Positions 15,440 to 23,126 of a DNA stretch of 64,000 nt are shown here, piece after piece. The position numbers and the translations under genes are program-made. Every line of letters begins with the position of its first letter. Positions within the stretch are counted from its first letter, which is position 1. This DNA comes from Asticcacaulis taihuensis (GTDB lineage Bacteria; Pseudomonadota; Alphaproteobacteria; Caulobacterales; Caulobacteraceae), in the NCBI RefSeq assembly GCF_900100255.1, contig NZ_FMTS01000010.1:1-64000 (forward strand). The letters run 5' to 3'. Below the pieces are notes generated by a model. It ran no database searches, was not told where the DNA came from, and saw only the letters and a program-made list of their open reading frames with translations.

Positions 15440-16932
15440 TCGTTCGGTTTCGGCACCCGGCAAGTAAAGCTTGCGGCTGTCGAAGGATCGCCCTTGCCGT
15501 CATAAACCGCTGTGGCCGGATATGCACATACGGGTCGCGTGAAGGAGATGCCGTCGGCGCGGTTCATCGATCTGAAACGGACGCCTGGAAGGCTGACCGG
15601 CGCTGCCCCGTTCTCCACCCATTGCTCCAGGGCATCCTGTGCAGCGACAGACGTCAGACCTGGACCGCCCTGGCAGTGTCCAAGGCCCGGCACCATGAAT
15701 AGCCTGAAGAAAGCAGAAGGATCACCGGCTCGTGTTTTTATCTGGTTATAATAACCGGTCGATTCATCAGGGGGAACAACCGGATCGGCGAGCCCGTGAA
15801 ATTGAATCAGCTTGCCGCCGGCAGCGGCGAAGGCGGATAAATCCGGATCAATGGCGTCTATCGGACCTCTCGACTGGTCCATACGCACGATATCTCGATC
15901 GAAATCAAATCGGTCAGCGGTCCAGGTAGGATCGTTGAAAACCCAGTACCGCCAGAAGTTCAGTCGAGCGGGCTCGCTTGGCTTGACGGGGTTGGCCCAA
16001 TAGACCGGCCAGCCCCATTCGCTCCCTTTTACCCAGCCATAATAAAGTTGAGCACCGGTACGCGGATGTCTCGCACCCCTGTAAATCTGTTCAGCAACCC
16101 GGACTTCGGCCTTAGTGAGGCAGTGGCTTTCGTCCGAAACACCGCGTTTGCACTGGATTTGCTTCGGCTTGAAACCGCACTGGGCCGGTGCGGTGAGGAA
16201 GCGGTCGCCTGGCAGGCCGCCGTCCTTGCCTGCACAGGCATCTAAAACGGCTTTATTGAGCATTGGAAGTTTTGACGGCGGAAAGATCAGACTGCCATCG
16301 GCACGGTGGCTCACGCGATAAAGCCACAAAAACCCCAGGTTTAGGCGGGTGCGGTTGCTGCCCGGATCGCCCGCGATAATCCCATCGAAGTCGCCGGGGT
16401 AGCGTTGGGCCTCCATCAAGGCCTGCTGGCCTCCGGTGGAACAGCCCGAGAAATAGCTGTGGCGAGGCGCCTGTCCGTAATAGCGGGCGATAAGCGCCTT
16501 TGCGGCCATCGCCGTCTCGTGGACGGCGCGATGCCCCCAGTCGGCCAGCGCCTCGGGATGGCCGACCACAAAATCGGGATCATCCCCCGTATGTCCGGTG
16601 TCCGTTGCGGCAACGGCGTAGCCGTTATTGATCAGCGTCGTCATGGCACGCGTATCCAGTGCCGAACTGTAGCCCCCATTGCCCACCATCTGGAACTTGC
16701 CGTTCCAGCCGCTTAGCGGCAGCCACAGTTCAAACCCGATCCGAGACCCTTGGACGGGCGAAATCTGCCCCTGTAGCCGACAGACAGGCGGTGACGCCGG
16801 TAAGGTGGCTTCACTGGCGGTGATCGTCATCCCCGCGGGCGGCCTTGCCGTCAGATCCGCGCAAGGCGTCGCATGGGCCTTGTGGGTGAGGGCCGCCATC
16901 CCGATCGCAAATGCGCCCAGAAGGATCTTCAC
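15436..16932 (-). CDS. Tannase/feruloyl esterase family hydrolase, secreted
   Basis: This 498-residue protein has a signal peptide ending near THKAHA and the tannase-family core: VGNGGYSSALDTRAM, VAATDTGHTGDDPDF, SYFSGCSTGGQQALMEAQRYPGDFDGIIAGDPG and GLGHCQGG. Ser165 lies next to a Cys, and the catalytic His of GLGHC lies next to another; this disulfide-linked CS-D-HC arrangement defines the family. Members hydrolyse galloyl, feruloyl or related aromatic esters. It is the last gene of a five-gene operon, its ATG overlapping the stop of the preceding alpha/beta hydrolase. The presence of GH3 and GH2 enzymes nearby fits breakdown of phenolic sugar esters, by inference. Confidence 0.88.
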   Translation of the reverse strand: MKILLGAFAIGMAALTHKAHATPCADLTARPPAGMTITASEATLPASPPVCRLQGQISPVQGSRIGFELWLPLSGWNGKFQMVGNGGYSSALDTRAMTTLINNGYAVAATDTGHTGDDPDFVVGHPEALADWGHRAVHETAMAAKALIARYYGQAPRHSYFSGCSTGGQQALMEAQRYPGDFDGIIAGDPGSNRTRLNLGFLWLYRVSHRADGSLIFPPSKLPMLNKAVLDACAGKDGGLPGDRFLTAPAQCGFKPKQIQCKRGVSDESHCLTKAEVRVAEQIYRGARHPRTGAQLYYGWVKGSEWGWPVYWANPVKPSEPARLNFWRYWVFNDPTWTADRFDFDRDIVRMDQSRGPIDAIDPDLSAFAAAGGKLIQFHGLADPVVPPDESTGYYNQIKTRAGDPSAFFRLFMVPGLGHCQGGPGLTSVAAQDALEQWVENGAAPVSLPGVRFRSMNRADGISFTRPVCAYPATAVYDGKGDPSTAASFTCRVPKPND

Positions 16933-18935
16933 TTCAGCACCTCGCTGGTTTCTGCCGCTATCACAATGGCCTGCGCGTCAGTGGGGAGCAAGCGGCGCTG
17001 ACCGACAAGATCTGCGGCGGCAGACCTGACCTGGTCGACAAAAGCGGCATGTGTACCATAACGTTCCTCTAGTGACGCACGCGGGTCGTTACTGGCGATG
17101 CGCTCCGCCTTCGTGCGGGCGAAAGGAATAAAGCCGCCCAGGAACAGGCAGTACTTGCCCTTGTCATAACCCGAGGCATGGGCATTCCAGCCCGTATAGG
17201 TGCCAAGCGGAACCCGCATCTGAACGCTTCGGATGCCTGAGATTTCATTGCCGTCGTCATCCACGCGCGGCACCAGGGTGGGCAGGATCGCGACCTGCCT
17301 GGGCGGCAAGCGAGAGGGAACGCCGCTAAGGTCAGCCGCAATGAAACCCCTGCCGGCATCCTGCTGCACGAACCGGTTCACAAGGCCATCCGGCTTCACG
17401 CCGCCCGGCAGTTCGGGCATGCCCATGGCGGTGGCTGTTGGTGCGACCAGATCGCCCTGCGCCAGAGTCGGGTAGGCGCTTGGCGGAGGTTCGACGCCAT
17501 CTTTCACCCAGTCGACGAGATTGGCTACCGCTGCCCGCCACAGTGGTAATGACGGGTTGGGGTTATCGACCAGGGTACAGGCGATAACGGGATTATGCTG
17601 GGCTGCCGTTATGAACCCGGCGTTTTGACTTTCCGGTGCGCCGCCATGAGTGACGCCGGGAAAGTAATAACGCCTGACCGTATCGGGCAAGGGGATGTCC
17701 GCCTTCGCATCCGTGCCGACCAGATCGGGCGACATCCGCAGGTTCCATATTTCGGCCGCGCCAAAGGTCTCGATGATCTTGGGACAGGTATGGCTCTCAG
17801 TACAGCGGTCCAGTAAGCTGGCAGCTTTTAAATTTCGGGCTTTATCCGCGTAACGCCCCCACCACAGCACGCCTTCGCTGCCCAGTTCATAGAGGTTGGC
17901 CGCGCCGCCCGGAACGGCGAACCGGAAATTCAGGGGCGCCAGGCGCGCGGCGATATTCGGATTGGCGCCGTCGAACACGATCCGCCCCTCTTCGTCGGCG
18001 TTGAAGCCAAGATGAATGAACGAGCGGACATAGTTTCCGGATTGTGAGGTGCCCGTGGTAATGGCCCACCTGATCTGGCCCGCCAACGGATTGTCCGCGC
18101 TTTTGTCATAGCGCAGGAAGCTGGCAAAATCCCGCGTGGTGGCAAAACCGATGCCTAGAACCAGCGGGTCTTTACCCGTATAGGTGAGGCCGTAACTCAG
18201 CCGGCTGTCGAATCCGTGCCTGAGGCATATTTTCGTCGGATCAGGCACCCCCGGAAAAGGGGTCCTGGCGCAATCCGCGAACGCCCAGTCCGAGGATGGG
18301 ATGTTGATTTGGGGGCTTGTATCCGAGGCCTGCGAAAACAGCCGCGCCGCGCGCGTCTTCAGCGAAAGCGGCAAAGGACGGGATACGCCAACCCCGAGAC
18401 CACCCATGAGCGGAAGGGTGTCAATGTTCGCCTTCATATCGACAAATCGCACGAACACCGGCCCCGTCAACGGCGCGCCACCGGCTCGCCGGGCCACAGG
18501 AACCTGGGCCGTATAAAGGCCGGGCCTTGGCGCGATATCGCCCTGCCATCCCACAATCACATGCACATGCCCGAAAGGGTCCGGCACAAGGGCTTCGCCA
18601 TTTCCGCGGTTGGGGACCATGTCGTAAAGAACGCCGGTTGAACGCGACATGTCGACGGGTTTGATCAGTGTGAAATTGGCGCCGTACACCACATTGCCCT
18701 GATCATCACGCGGGGCGTACGACAGGTCCGTAATGATCCGGTTATGCAGGTCATCCGGTCTCAGGGCGCCCTCGAAATGACCGTTCAGGATCTCGTAGTC
18801 AATATCATGGTTTGGTCCACCCTTGGCGTCGAGTGGTGTCCGGCTGTCAATGACCACGCGCGTGACATGCGCATGTGTGGTGCTTGCGAAAAGCAACAAT
18901 CCCAAGGCGGCGGTGGTACGTAAGTATCTTTTCAC
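16929..18935 (-). CDS. Secreted alpha/beta-hydrolase domain protein
   Basis: A 668-residue protein with a signal peptide (LRTTAALGLLLFASTTHA) and the layout of large exported proteins annotated 'alpha/beta hydrolase domain': an N-terminal beta-rich part (HVTRVVIDSRTPLD, YDMVPNRGNG) and a hydrolase-like core with the ITTGTSQSGNYVRSFIHLGFNADE segment, where the Ser of TSQSG is the likely nucleophile. The substrate is unknown. It starts two bases after the AtuA C-terminal gene and overlaps the tannase start by 4 bases, so it is co-expressed with them. An esterase acting on the same compound class is the simplest reading. Confidence 0.75.
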   Translation of the reverse strand: MKRYLRTTAALGLLLFASTTHAHVTRVVIDSRTPLDAKGGPNHDIDYEILNGHFEGALRPDDLHNRIITDLSYAPRDDQGNVVYGANFTLIKPVDMSRSTGVLYDMVPNRGNGEALVPDPFGHVHVIVGWQGDIAPRPGLYTAQVPVARRAGGAPLTGPVFVRFVDMKANIDTLPLMGGLGVGVSRPLPLSLKTRAARLFSQASDTSPQINIPSSDWAFADCARTPFPGVPDPTKICLRHGFDSRLSYGLTYTGKDPLVLGIGFATTRDFASFLRYDKSADNPLAGQIRWAITTGTSQSGNYVRSFIHLGFNADEEGRIVFDGANPNIAARLAPLNFRFAVPGGAANLYELGSEGVLWWGRYADKARNLKAASLLDRCTESHTCPKIIETFGAAEIWNLRMSPDLVGTDAKADIPLPDTVRRYYFPGVTHGGAPESQNAGFITAAQHNPVIACTLVDNPNPSLPLWRAAVANLVDWVKDGVEPPPSAYPTLAQGDLVAPTATAMGMPELPGGVKPDGLVNRFVQQDAGRGFIAADLSGVPSRLPPRQVAILPTLVPRVDDDGNEISGIRSVQMRVPLGTYTGWNAHASGYDKGKYCLFLGGFIPFARTKAERIASNDPRASLEERYGTHAAFVDQVRSAAADLVGQRRLLPTDAQAIVIAAETSEVLK

Positions 18936-18937
18936 AG

Positions 18938-19249
18938 TCAGCCCTCCTCTGGCACGTCAAGGTCCAGCAGCAGGGCGCCAAGTGTTTTGCCATGCGGGTC
19001 GAGGGCCAGAGACCGCGTGACCCCGCCCTTCAAGGCGCCCTCCAGCGTAAATATGAATGCGCCAAGCGCTGGCAGCTCATGTCGCTCGACATGCCGGCAC
19101 GGCAGGCCCGAATAGAAGGCGCGGACCCGGTCGGTCGTGAGGTGGGTCTGAAGCACGCCGTAATATTCTGGCAGATAGGCAATAACCGATATCTGTGAGG
19201 TATCGCCCTTGTCCCCGGTACGAATGTGGGCCATGTCACGCAACTTCAT
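18938..19249 (-). CDS. AtuA C-terminal-domain protein
   Basis: A 103-residue protein with KLRDMAHIRTGDKGDTSQISVIAY near the start, the signature of the small C-terminal domain of AtuA-type proteins. In many bacteria this domain is fused to the larger DUF1446 part; here it is a separate gene starting directly after the stop of that part, so the two products probably form one complex. AtuA is named from acyclic terpene utilisation in Pseudomonas, but the wider family occurs in other catabolic operons and its reaction is not established. Confidence 0.8.
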   Translation of the reverse strand: MKLRDMAHIRTGDKGDTSQISVIAYLPEYYGVLQTHLTTDRVRAFYSGLPCRHVERHELPALGAFIFTLEGALKGGVTRSLALDPHGKTLGALLLDLDVPEEG

Positions 19250-20578
19250 CTACGAAACCTTCAAATGTACGGCGGAGATGACCCGTTGGCGATTAATCAG
19301 GGTTGAGGCAACGGCCATGACCGGTTTAACGGAGGACACGGCGCCTCCGCCACCGGATGGCCCATTCGTATAAAGGGCCTCTACCTCACGGCCGATCCGG
19401 GCCGCCTGATCCGCCTCGGCGTGTCGGCCGGCTACCCGGATGCGAACCTCGAAAGGGTCTGATGCCGGGGCAGGCCGGGCGGCGACCCTTGTGGCATCCA
19501 CGCCGATAAGGTCGAACTGGAGATCGTCGTACCGGTCGCCAAGACGATGGCGCAGAATATTTAAAGCCAGTCGTCCGCGCGCCACGGCGCCGGGGCCGGC
19601 ATATGACATCTGGCCTTCGCCGATAAAACCGTCGAGATAACCCAAAGTCACCTTAAGGCTGTCCGGGCGTGGGCGCCCGCGGGCACCGGTCACCTGGATA
19701 CGGTTTGGCGCGAGCGGCTCAAACGCCACGTTGCGGATGTCCGTGATGGCATCGGCCTGAAGATAGGCGGCCGGGTCCAGAATTTCGTAGAGCAACTGCT
19801 CCTTGCAGGTTGCGGTCGTTATGAGCCCGCCGGAGTTGGCCACCTTCGTGATTATGGCCGAACCGTCAGACTCGATCTCCGCAATGGGAAAGCCCAGCCG
19901 CGCCAGATCCGGCACATCCTTGACGCCGGGATCAGCAAAATAGCCGCCCGTAATTTGTCCGGCGCATTCCAGAAGATGACCGATGACGGTCCCGTGGGCC
20001 AGGCGGTCCCAATCATCTGCGGCCCAGCCAAAATGGTGGATCATCGGGGCCACGAATAGTGCCGGATCGCCAACCCGGCCCGTCAGAACAACATCTGCGC
20101 CGGCCGCCAGCGCTGCGACAATTCCGTCCGACCCCATATAAGCATTGGCTGAAACAAGTGATGCGCGCAGATCGCGAACCTGACCAGGCTGATCGAGCAG
20201 GGCGGCGTCTAAGTCCAACTGTTCGAGGACGTCGTCACCGGTGACGGCGGCGACCTTCAGGCCCTTGATGCCCAGGCGGCGGGCAACCTCTATCACCGCA
20301 TCGGCAGCAGTCAGCGGATTGGCAGCGCCCATATTCGAGATGATGCGAACGCCACGCTCGCTGCACGGGGTCAGAACAGCTTCCATCCGTTCGACAAGAT
20401 ATGGGTCAAAACCGGCCTTGGGATCATTGCGGCGCGCGATTTGTGCCAGCGCGATGGTACGCTCGGCCAGGCATTCAAACACGAGATAGTCAAGATCGCC
20501 GTGTTCCGCCAGTTCAATGGCCGGATCTATGCGATCGCCGGAGAAGCCGGCGCCACTGCCAATACGCAGGGAACTCAT
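19250..20578 (-). CDS. AtuA-family (DUF1446) protein, large part
   Basis: A 442-residue cytoplasmic protein with family features: LRIGSGAGFSGDRIDPAIELAEHGDLDYLVFECLAERT, ISNMGAANP, VLTGRVGDPALFVAPMIHHFGWAADDWDRLAHGTVIGHLLECAGQITGGYF. The start overlaps the CitMHS stop by 4 bases. With the small protein that follows it makes up a split AtuA. The neighbours are an organic-acid transporter and two esterases rather than the acyl-CoA carboxylase genes of the citronellol/geraniol pathway, so a terpene role is unlikely here. I infer a step in degradation of the acid or alcohol released by the esterases. Confidence 0.82.
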   Translation of the reverse strand: MSSLRIGSGAGFSGDRIDPAIELAEHGDLDYLVFECLAERTIALAQIARRNDPKAGFDPYLVERMEAVLTPCSERGVRIISNMGAANPLTAADAVIEVARRLGIKGLKVAAVTGDDVLEQLDLDAALLDQPGQVRDLRASLVSANAYMGSDGIVAALAAGADVVLTGRVGDPALFVAPMIHHFGWAADDWDRLAHGTVIGHLLECAGQITGGYFADPGVKDVPDLARLGFPIAEIESDGSAIITKVANSGGLITTATCKEQLLYEILDPAAYLQADAITDIRNVAFEPLAPNRIQVTGARGRPRPDSLKVTLGYLDGFIGEGQMSYAGPGAVARGRLALNILRHRLGDRYDDLQFDLIGVDATRVAARPAPASDPFEVRIRVAGRHAEADQAARIGREVEALYTNGPSGGGGAVSSVKPVMAVASTLINRQRVISAVHLKVS

Positions 20579-21870
20579 ATCGGGAATAATCCAAAAAGCA
20601 CGGCCGCGAACGTCATCAGCAGAGATGCGGCGAACAGCCAGGGAATGGTGAAACGTTGATGAGCGCCCAGGTCAATGCCGCTGAGACCAGCGACCAGGAA
20701 GGTGGCCGGGGTCAGCGGGCTTACCGGGAAACCGGTTGTCATTTGCCCAAGCAGGGCCGCCTGAGCGACCTGGATTGGCTGAACACCGAACGGTTTTGCA
20801 ACCTCGGCGACAACCGGCAGAATCCCGAAATAAAACGAATCCGGATCGAACATCAGACTGAGAGGCATCGATACGAGGCCAAGCCCAAACGGGATGTGCG
20901 ATCCCGCGCCAGTTGGCACCAGCGCGACAGCTTCCGTCGCCAGCGCTTTGATCACCCCGGTGCCAGTCATGACGCCCGTAAAGGCGCCGGCGGCGAACAG
21001 GACGCCCGCCATCAGCAATGCGGCGCGCGCATGTGCCTCAATCCGTACCCGTTGATCGTTGGCGTTGGGATAATTGATCAGGAGCGCAAGCACCACACCG
21101 GCCATGAAAACGACGACAGGTTCAACCAGGCCGCTGATCATCACGGCCATAACAATCAAGGTCAGGGTCAGGTTGACCCAAAAGAGATGCGGGCGGCGGA
21201 CAAGCGGGTCGCCAGGCGGCAATTGCGGGGCAAAGGCCATGTCAGCCTCTGCCATATTCAGTCCAAGCCGATGCGCCTCACGCTTGCCGAGCCACCAGGC
21301 TGTGGCGAAAACAAAAACCAGCCCCACGACCTGAACACCGATCATGGGCGTGAAGATGTCGTGGACCGGAAGCCCCAGTGCCGCTGAAGCCCGTATGGTG
21401 GGGCCGGTCCAGGGCAGAAAGTTCACTCCCGCCGCGAGTGAGGCGCAGCACGCCAGCACGCGCCGGTCCATCCGCAAGGCGTCATAGAGTGGCAGCATGG
21501 TCGGGATGGTTATGAGGAAGCAGACCGCGCCCGAGCCGTCGAGATGAATAAGCAGGGCGAGGGCGGCAGTGCCGATCGTGATGCGCGTTGGCTTATTGCC
21601 CGCGATGCCAATGACTCGACGGATGAGCGGGTCCAGCAGGCCCGCATCACTCATAATGCCGAAGAAGAGGATGGCAAAAATAAACATGCCCGCGACAGGA
21701 GCGATCTTCTCTATGCCAGCCAGTATCAGCTTGCCGCTCCCAAGGCCATGGCCGCAGGCCAGCGCGACGCCTATCGCTATGATGACCAGCGCTGCGAGGG
21801 ATGACACGCGTTGCGTCATCACCATGAGGAGGAGCGCCACAATAGCGGCGAGACCAACGACGGCCAACAT
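20575..21870 (-). CDS. CitMHS-family organic-acid (citrate-type) transporter
   Basis: This 431-residue membrane protein has about a dozen hydrophobic segments and the family's internal motifs (IHLDGSGAVCFLITIPTMLPLYD, NFLPWTGPTIRASAALG, PLSLMFDPDSFYFGILPV, TGFPVSPLTPATFLVAGLSGIDLG). CitMHS proteins move metal-complexed citrate or similar polycarboxylates with protons across the inner membrane. It is the first gene of the operon running to the tannase and lies 52 bases from a strong dyad at 21922-21939. A tricarboxylate-like or aromatic-derived acid produced by the esterases is a plausible substrate. Confidence 0.87.
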   Translation of the reverse strand: MLAVVGLAAIVALLLMVMTQRVSSLAALVIIAIGVALACGHGLGSGKLILAGIEKIAPVAGMFIFAILFFGIMSDAGLLDPLIRRVIGIAGNKPTRITIGTAALALLIHLDGSGAVCFLITIPTMLPLYDALRMDRRVLACCASLAAGVNFLPWTGPTIRASAALGLPVHDIFTPMIGVQVVGLVFVFATAWWLGKREAHRLGLNMAEADMAFAPQLPPGDPLVRRPHLFWVNLTLTLIVMAVMISGLVEPVVVFMAGVVLALLINYPNANDQRVRIEAHARAALLMAGVLFAAGAFTGVMTGTGVIKALATEAVALVPTGAGSHIPFGLGLVSMPLSLMFDPDSFYFGILPVVAEVAKPFGVQPIQVAQAALLGQMTTGFPVSPLTPATFLVAGLSGIDLGAHQRFTIPWLFAASLLMTFAAVLFGLFPI

Positions 21871-21921
21871 GTGGTTTACAATCCCTGTTCTGCTTTTGCC
21901 AGGGACTTAATAATCAAATTG

Positions 21922-21939
21922 ATTTTGTGTCAACAAAAT
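21922..21939. promoter_or_regulatory. Dyad upstream of CitMHS operon, candidate operator
   Basis: ATTTTGT-gtca-ACAAAAT is a perfect 7+7 inverted repeat 52 bases before the CitMHS start. A second palindrome, AATCAA-a-TTGATT, lies just before it at about 21912-21924. The TTGT-N4-ACAA core resembles sites of GntR-type or similar dimeric repressors; no GntR gene is seen in the window. Confidence 0.45.
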
Positions 21940-22032
21940 ATGCTGATTTAATATTGCGAATACTTTGTTTTATACTTATAAATGTTTTTTATCGGCCTAT
22001 TATAATAATAAATAAAGGCGCGGCGGCGAAGT

Positions 22033-23052
22033 TTATTTGAGTGCGGCCGTCGTTCCGCGAATAACAAGGCTGAAGTCCAGCCTCTGGACTTCCTTGGTCT
22101 TGACGGCCAGGTCGCCGCCGAGTCCTTTGACTACCAAGTCCGTTGCGCTCTCCCCCATATCCGTGATCGGTTGGCGAATGGTGGTGAGCGGCGGCCAGAC
22201 CGTTTCCGCACCGGGACTGTCGTCGAAGCCAACAATTGAGATGTCGCCGGGTATGGTGAGGCCGTACTTGGCGGCTGCGGTCATCATACCGAAGGCGATC
22301 ATGTCGTTCCCGGCAAAGATGGCGGTTGGTCTGGACCTGGCTGACATGATGGCCTCCCCGGTGGCGATCGCGCCTTTGGCGCTGGCGATCGCCACCTCCA
22401 TCAAGGGGTAGGGCGGGACCAGACTCTTGTCACGGAAATACCGTGTATAGCCCTCGTATCGGTCTTCGCTCGCACCGGTTTCACGGAAACCGACATAGAG
22501 GATATCCCGATGGCCCAGTTGCCAGAGATGATCGATGGCTTCATACGCGGCCTGGCTGTCGTTCATGAATACATAGGACGATCTCTCCAATTGCGTCCGG
22601 GGGGCAATCCGGACGTACGGAATGGTGAGTTCGTCCAGCATGTCCAGAATAGCCGGATCATCGCACATCGGCGGTGGCACGATCATCGCGTCGAATCGCG
22701 AGGTACTGAGGCGCTTGAGAACGGCAGGCCGATCCTCCTGCTCGTATCCGCGCATCGGTTCCATGATCATGTGGTAGCCGTGCCGGCGCGCGGCACGCAT
22801 TACACCGGTTTGCAGGGCGCTGTAATAATAGTGGATTTCGTCATTGTAGATCATTAGCCCGACCAGATAGCTCCGGGAGCCGGGCAAGGAGCGCGCGGCC
22901 GCGTTCGGCTTGAAGCCGCGCGCATCGATGATGGCCTGAACACGGGCGCGCGTCGCGGGACTCACGCCATATTCGTGATTGAGGACGCGCGAAACGCTTT
23001 TGATGGACACTTCCGCTTCGCGCGCGATATCAACGATGGTCAGGTTTTTCAT
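22033..23052 (-). CDS. LacI-family transcriptional regulator
   Basis: The N-terminal MKNLTIVDIAREAEVSIKSVSRVLNHEYGVSPATRARV is a LacI helix-turn-helix with hinge, followed by the periplasmic-binding-like sugar domain (SYLVGLMIYND, FAGNDMIAFGMM, VGFDDSPGAETVWPPLTTIRQP). I chose ATG 23052, which fits the family start; a GTG at 23079 would add nine residues. Length is 339 residues. It lies immediately downstream of a GH3 gene on the same strand. LacI-type operators with a central CG are found between that GH3 gene and the divergent TonB receptor, making these the likely targets; a sugar or glycoside is the likely inducer. Confidence 0.9.
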   Translation of the reverse strand: MKNLTIVDIAREAEVSIKSVSRVLNHEYGVSPATRARVQAIIDARGFKPNAAARSLPGSRSYLVGLMIYNDEIHYYYSALQTGVMRAARRHGYHMIMEPMRGYEQEDRPAVLKRLSTSRFDAMIVPPPMCDDPAILDMLDELTIPYVRIAPRTQLERSSYVFMNDSQAAYEAIDHLWQLGHRDILYVGFRETGASEDRYEGYTRYFRDKSLVPPYPLMEVAIASAKGAIATGEAIMSARSRPTAIFAGNDMIAFGMMTAAAKYGLTIPGDISIVGFDDSPGAETVWPPLTTIRQPITDMGESATDLVVKGLGGDLAVKTKEVQRLDFSLVIRGTTAALK

Positions 23053-23126
23053 AGGCCTAGGAGGGGGTTCGGAAGTCACCCCCGAGACTTAATACGTTCG
23101 TATTCAGAGTAAATGGTTTTCATTGG

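Noticed and set aside
23091-23104. Further LacI operator upstream of the LacI gene (AATACG-TT-CGTATT)
   Set aside because: It is an inverted repeat but lacks the central CG and the sequence of the three sites near GH3/TonB, so I did not list it as the same operator.
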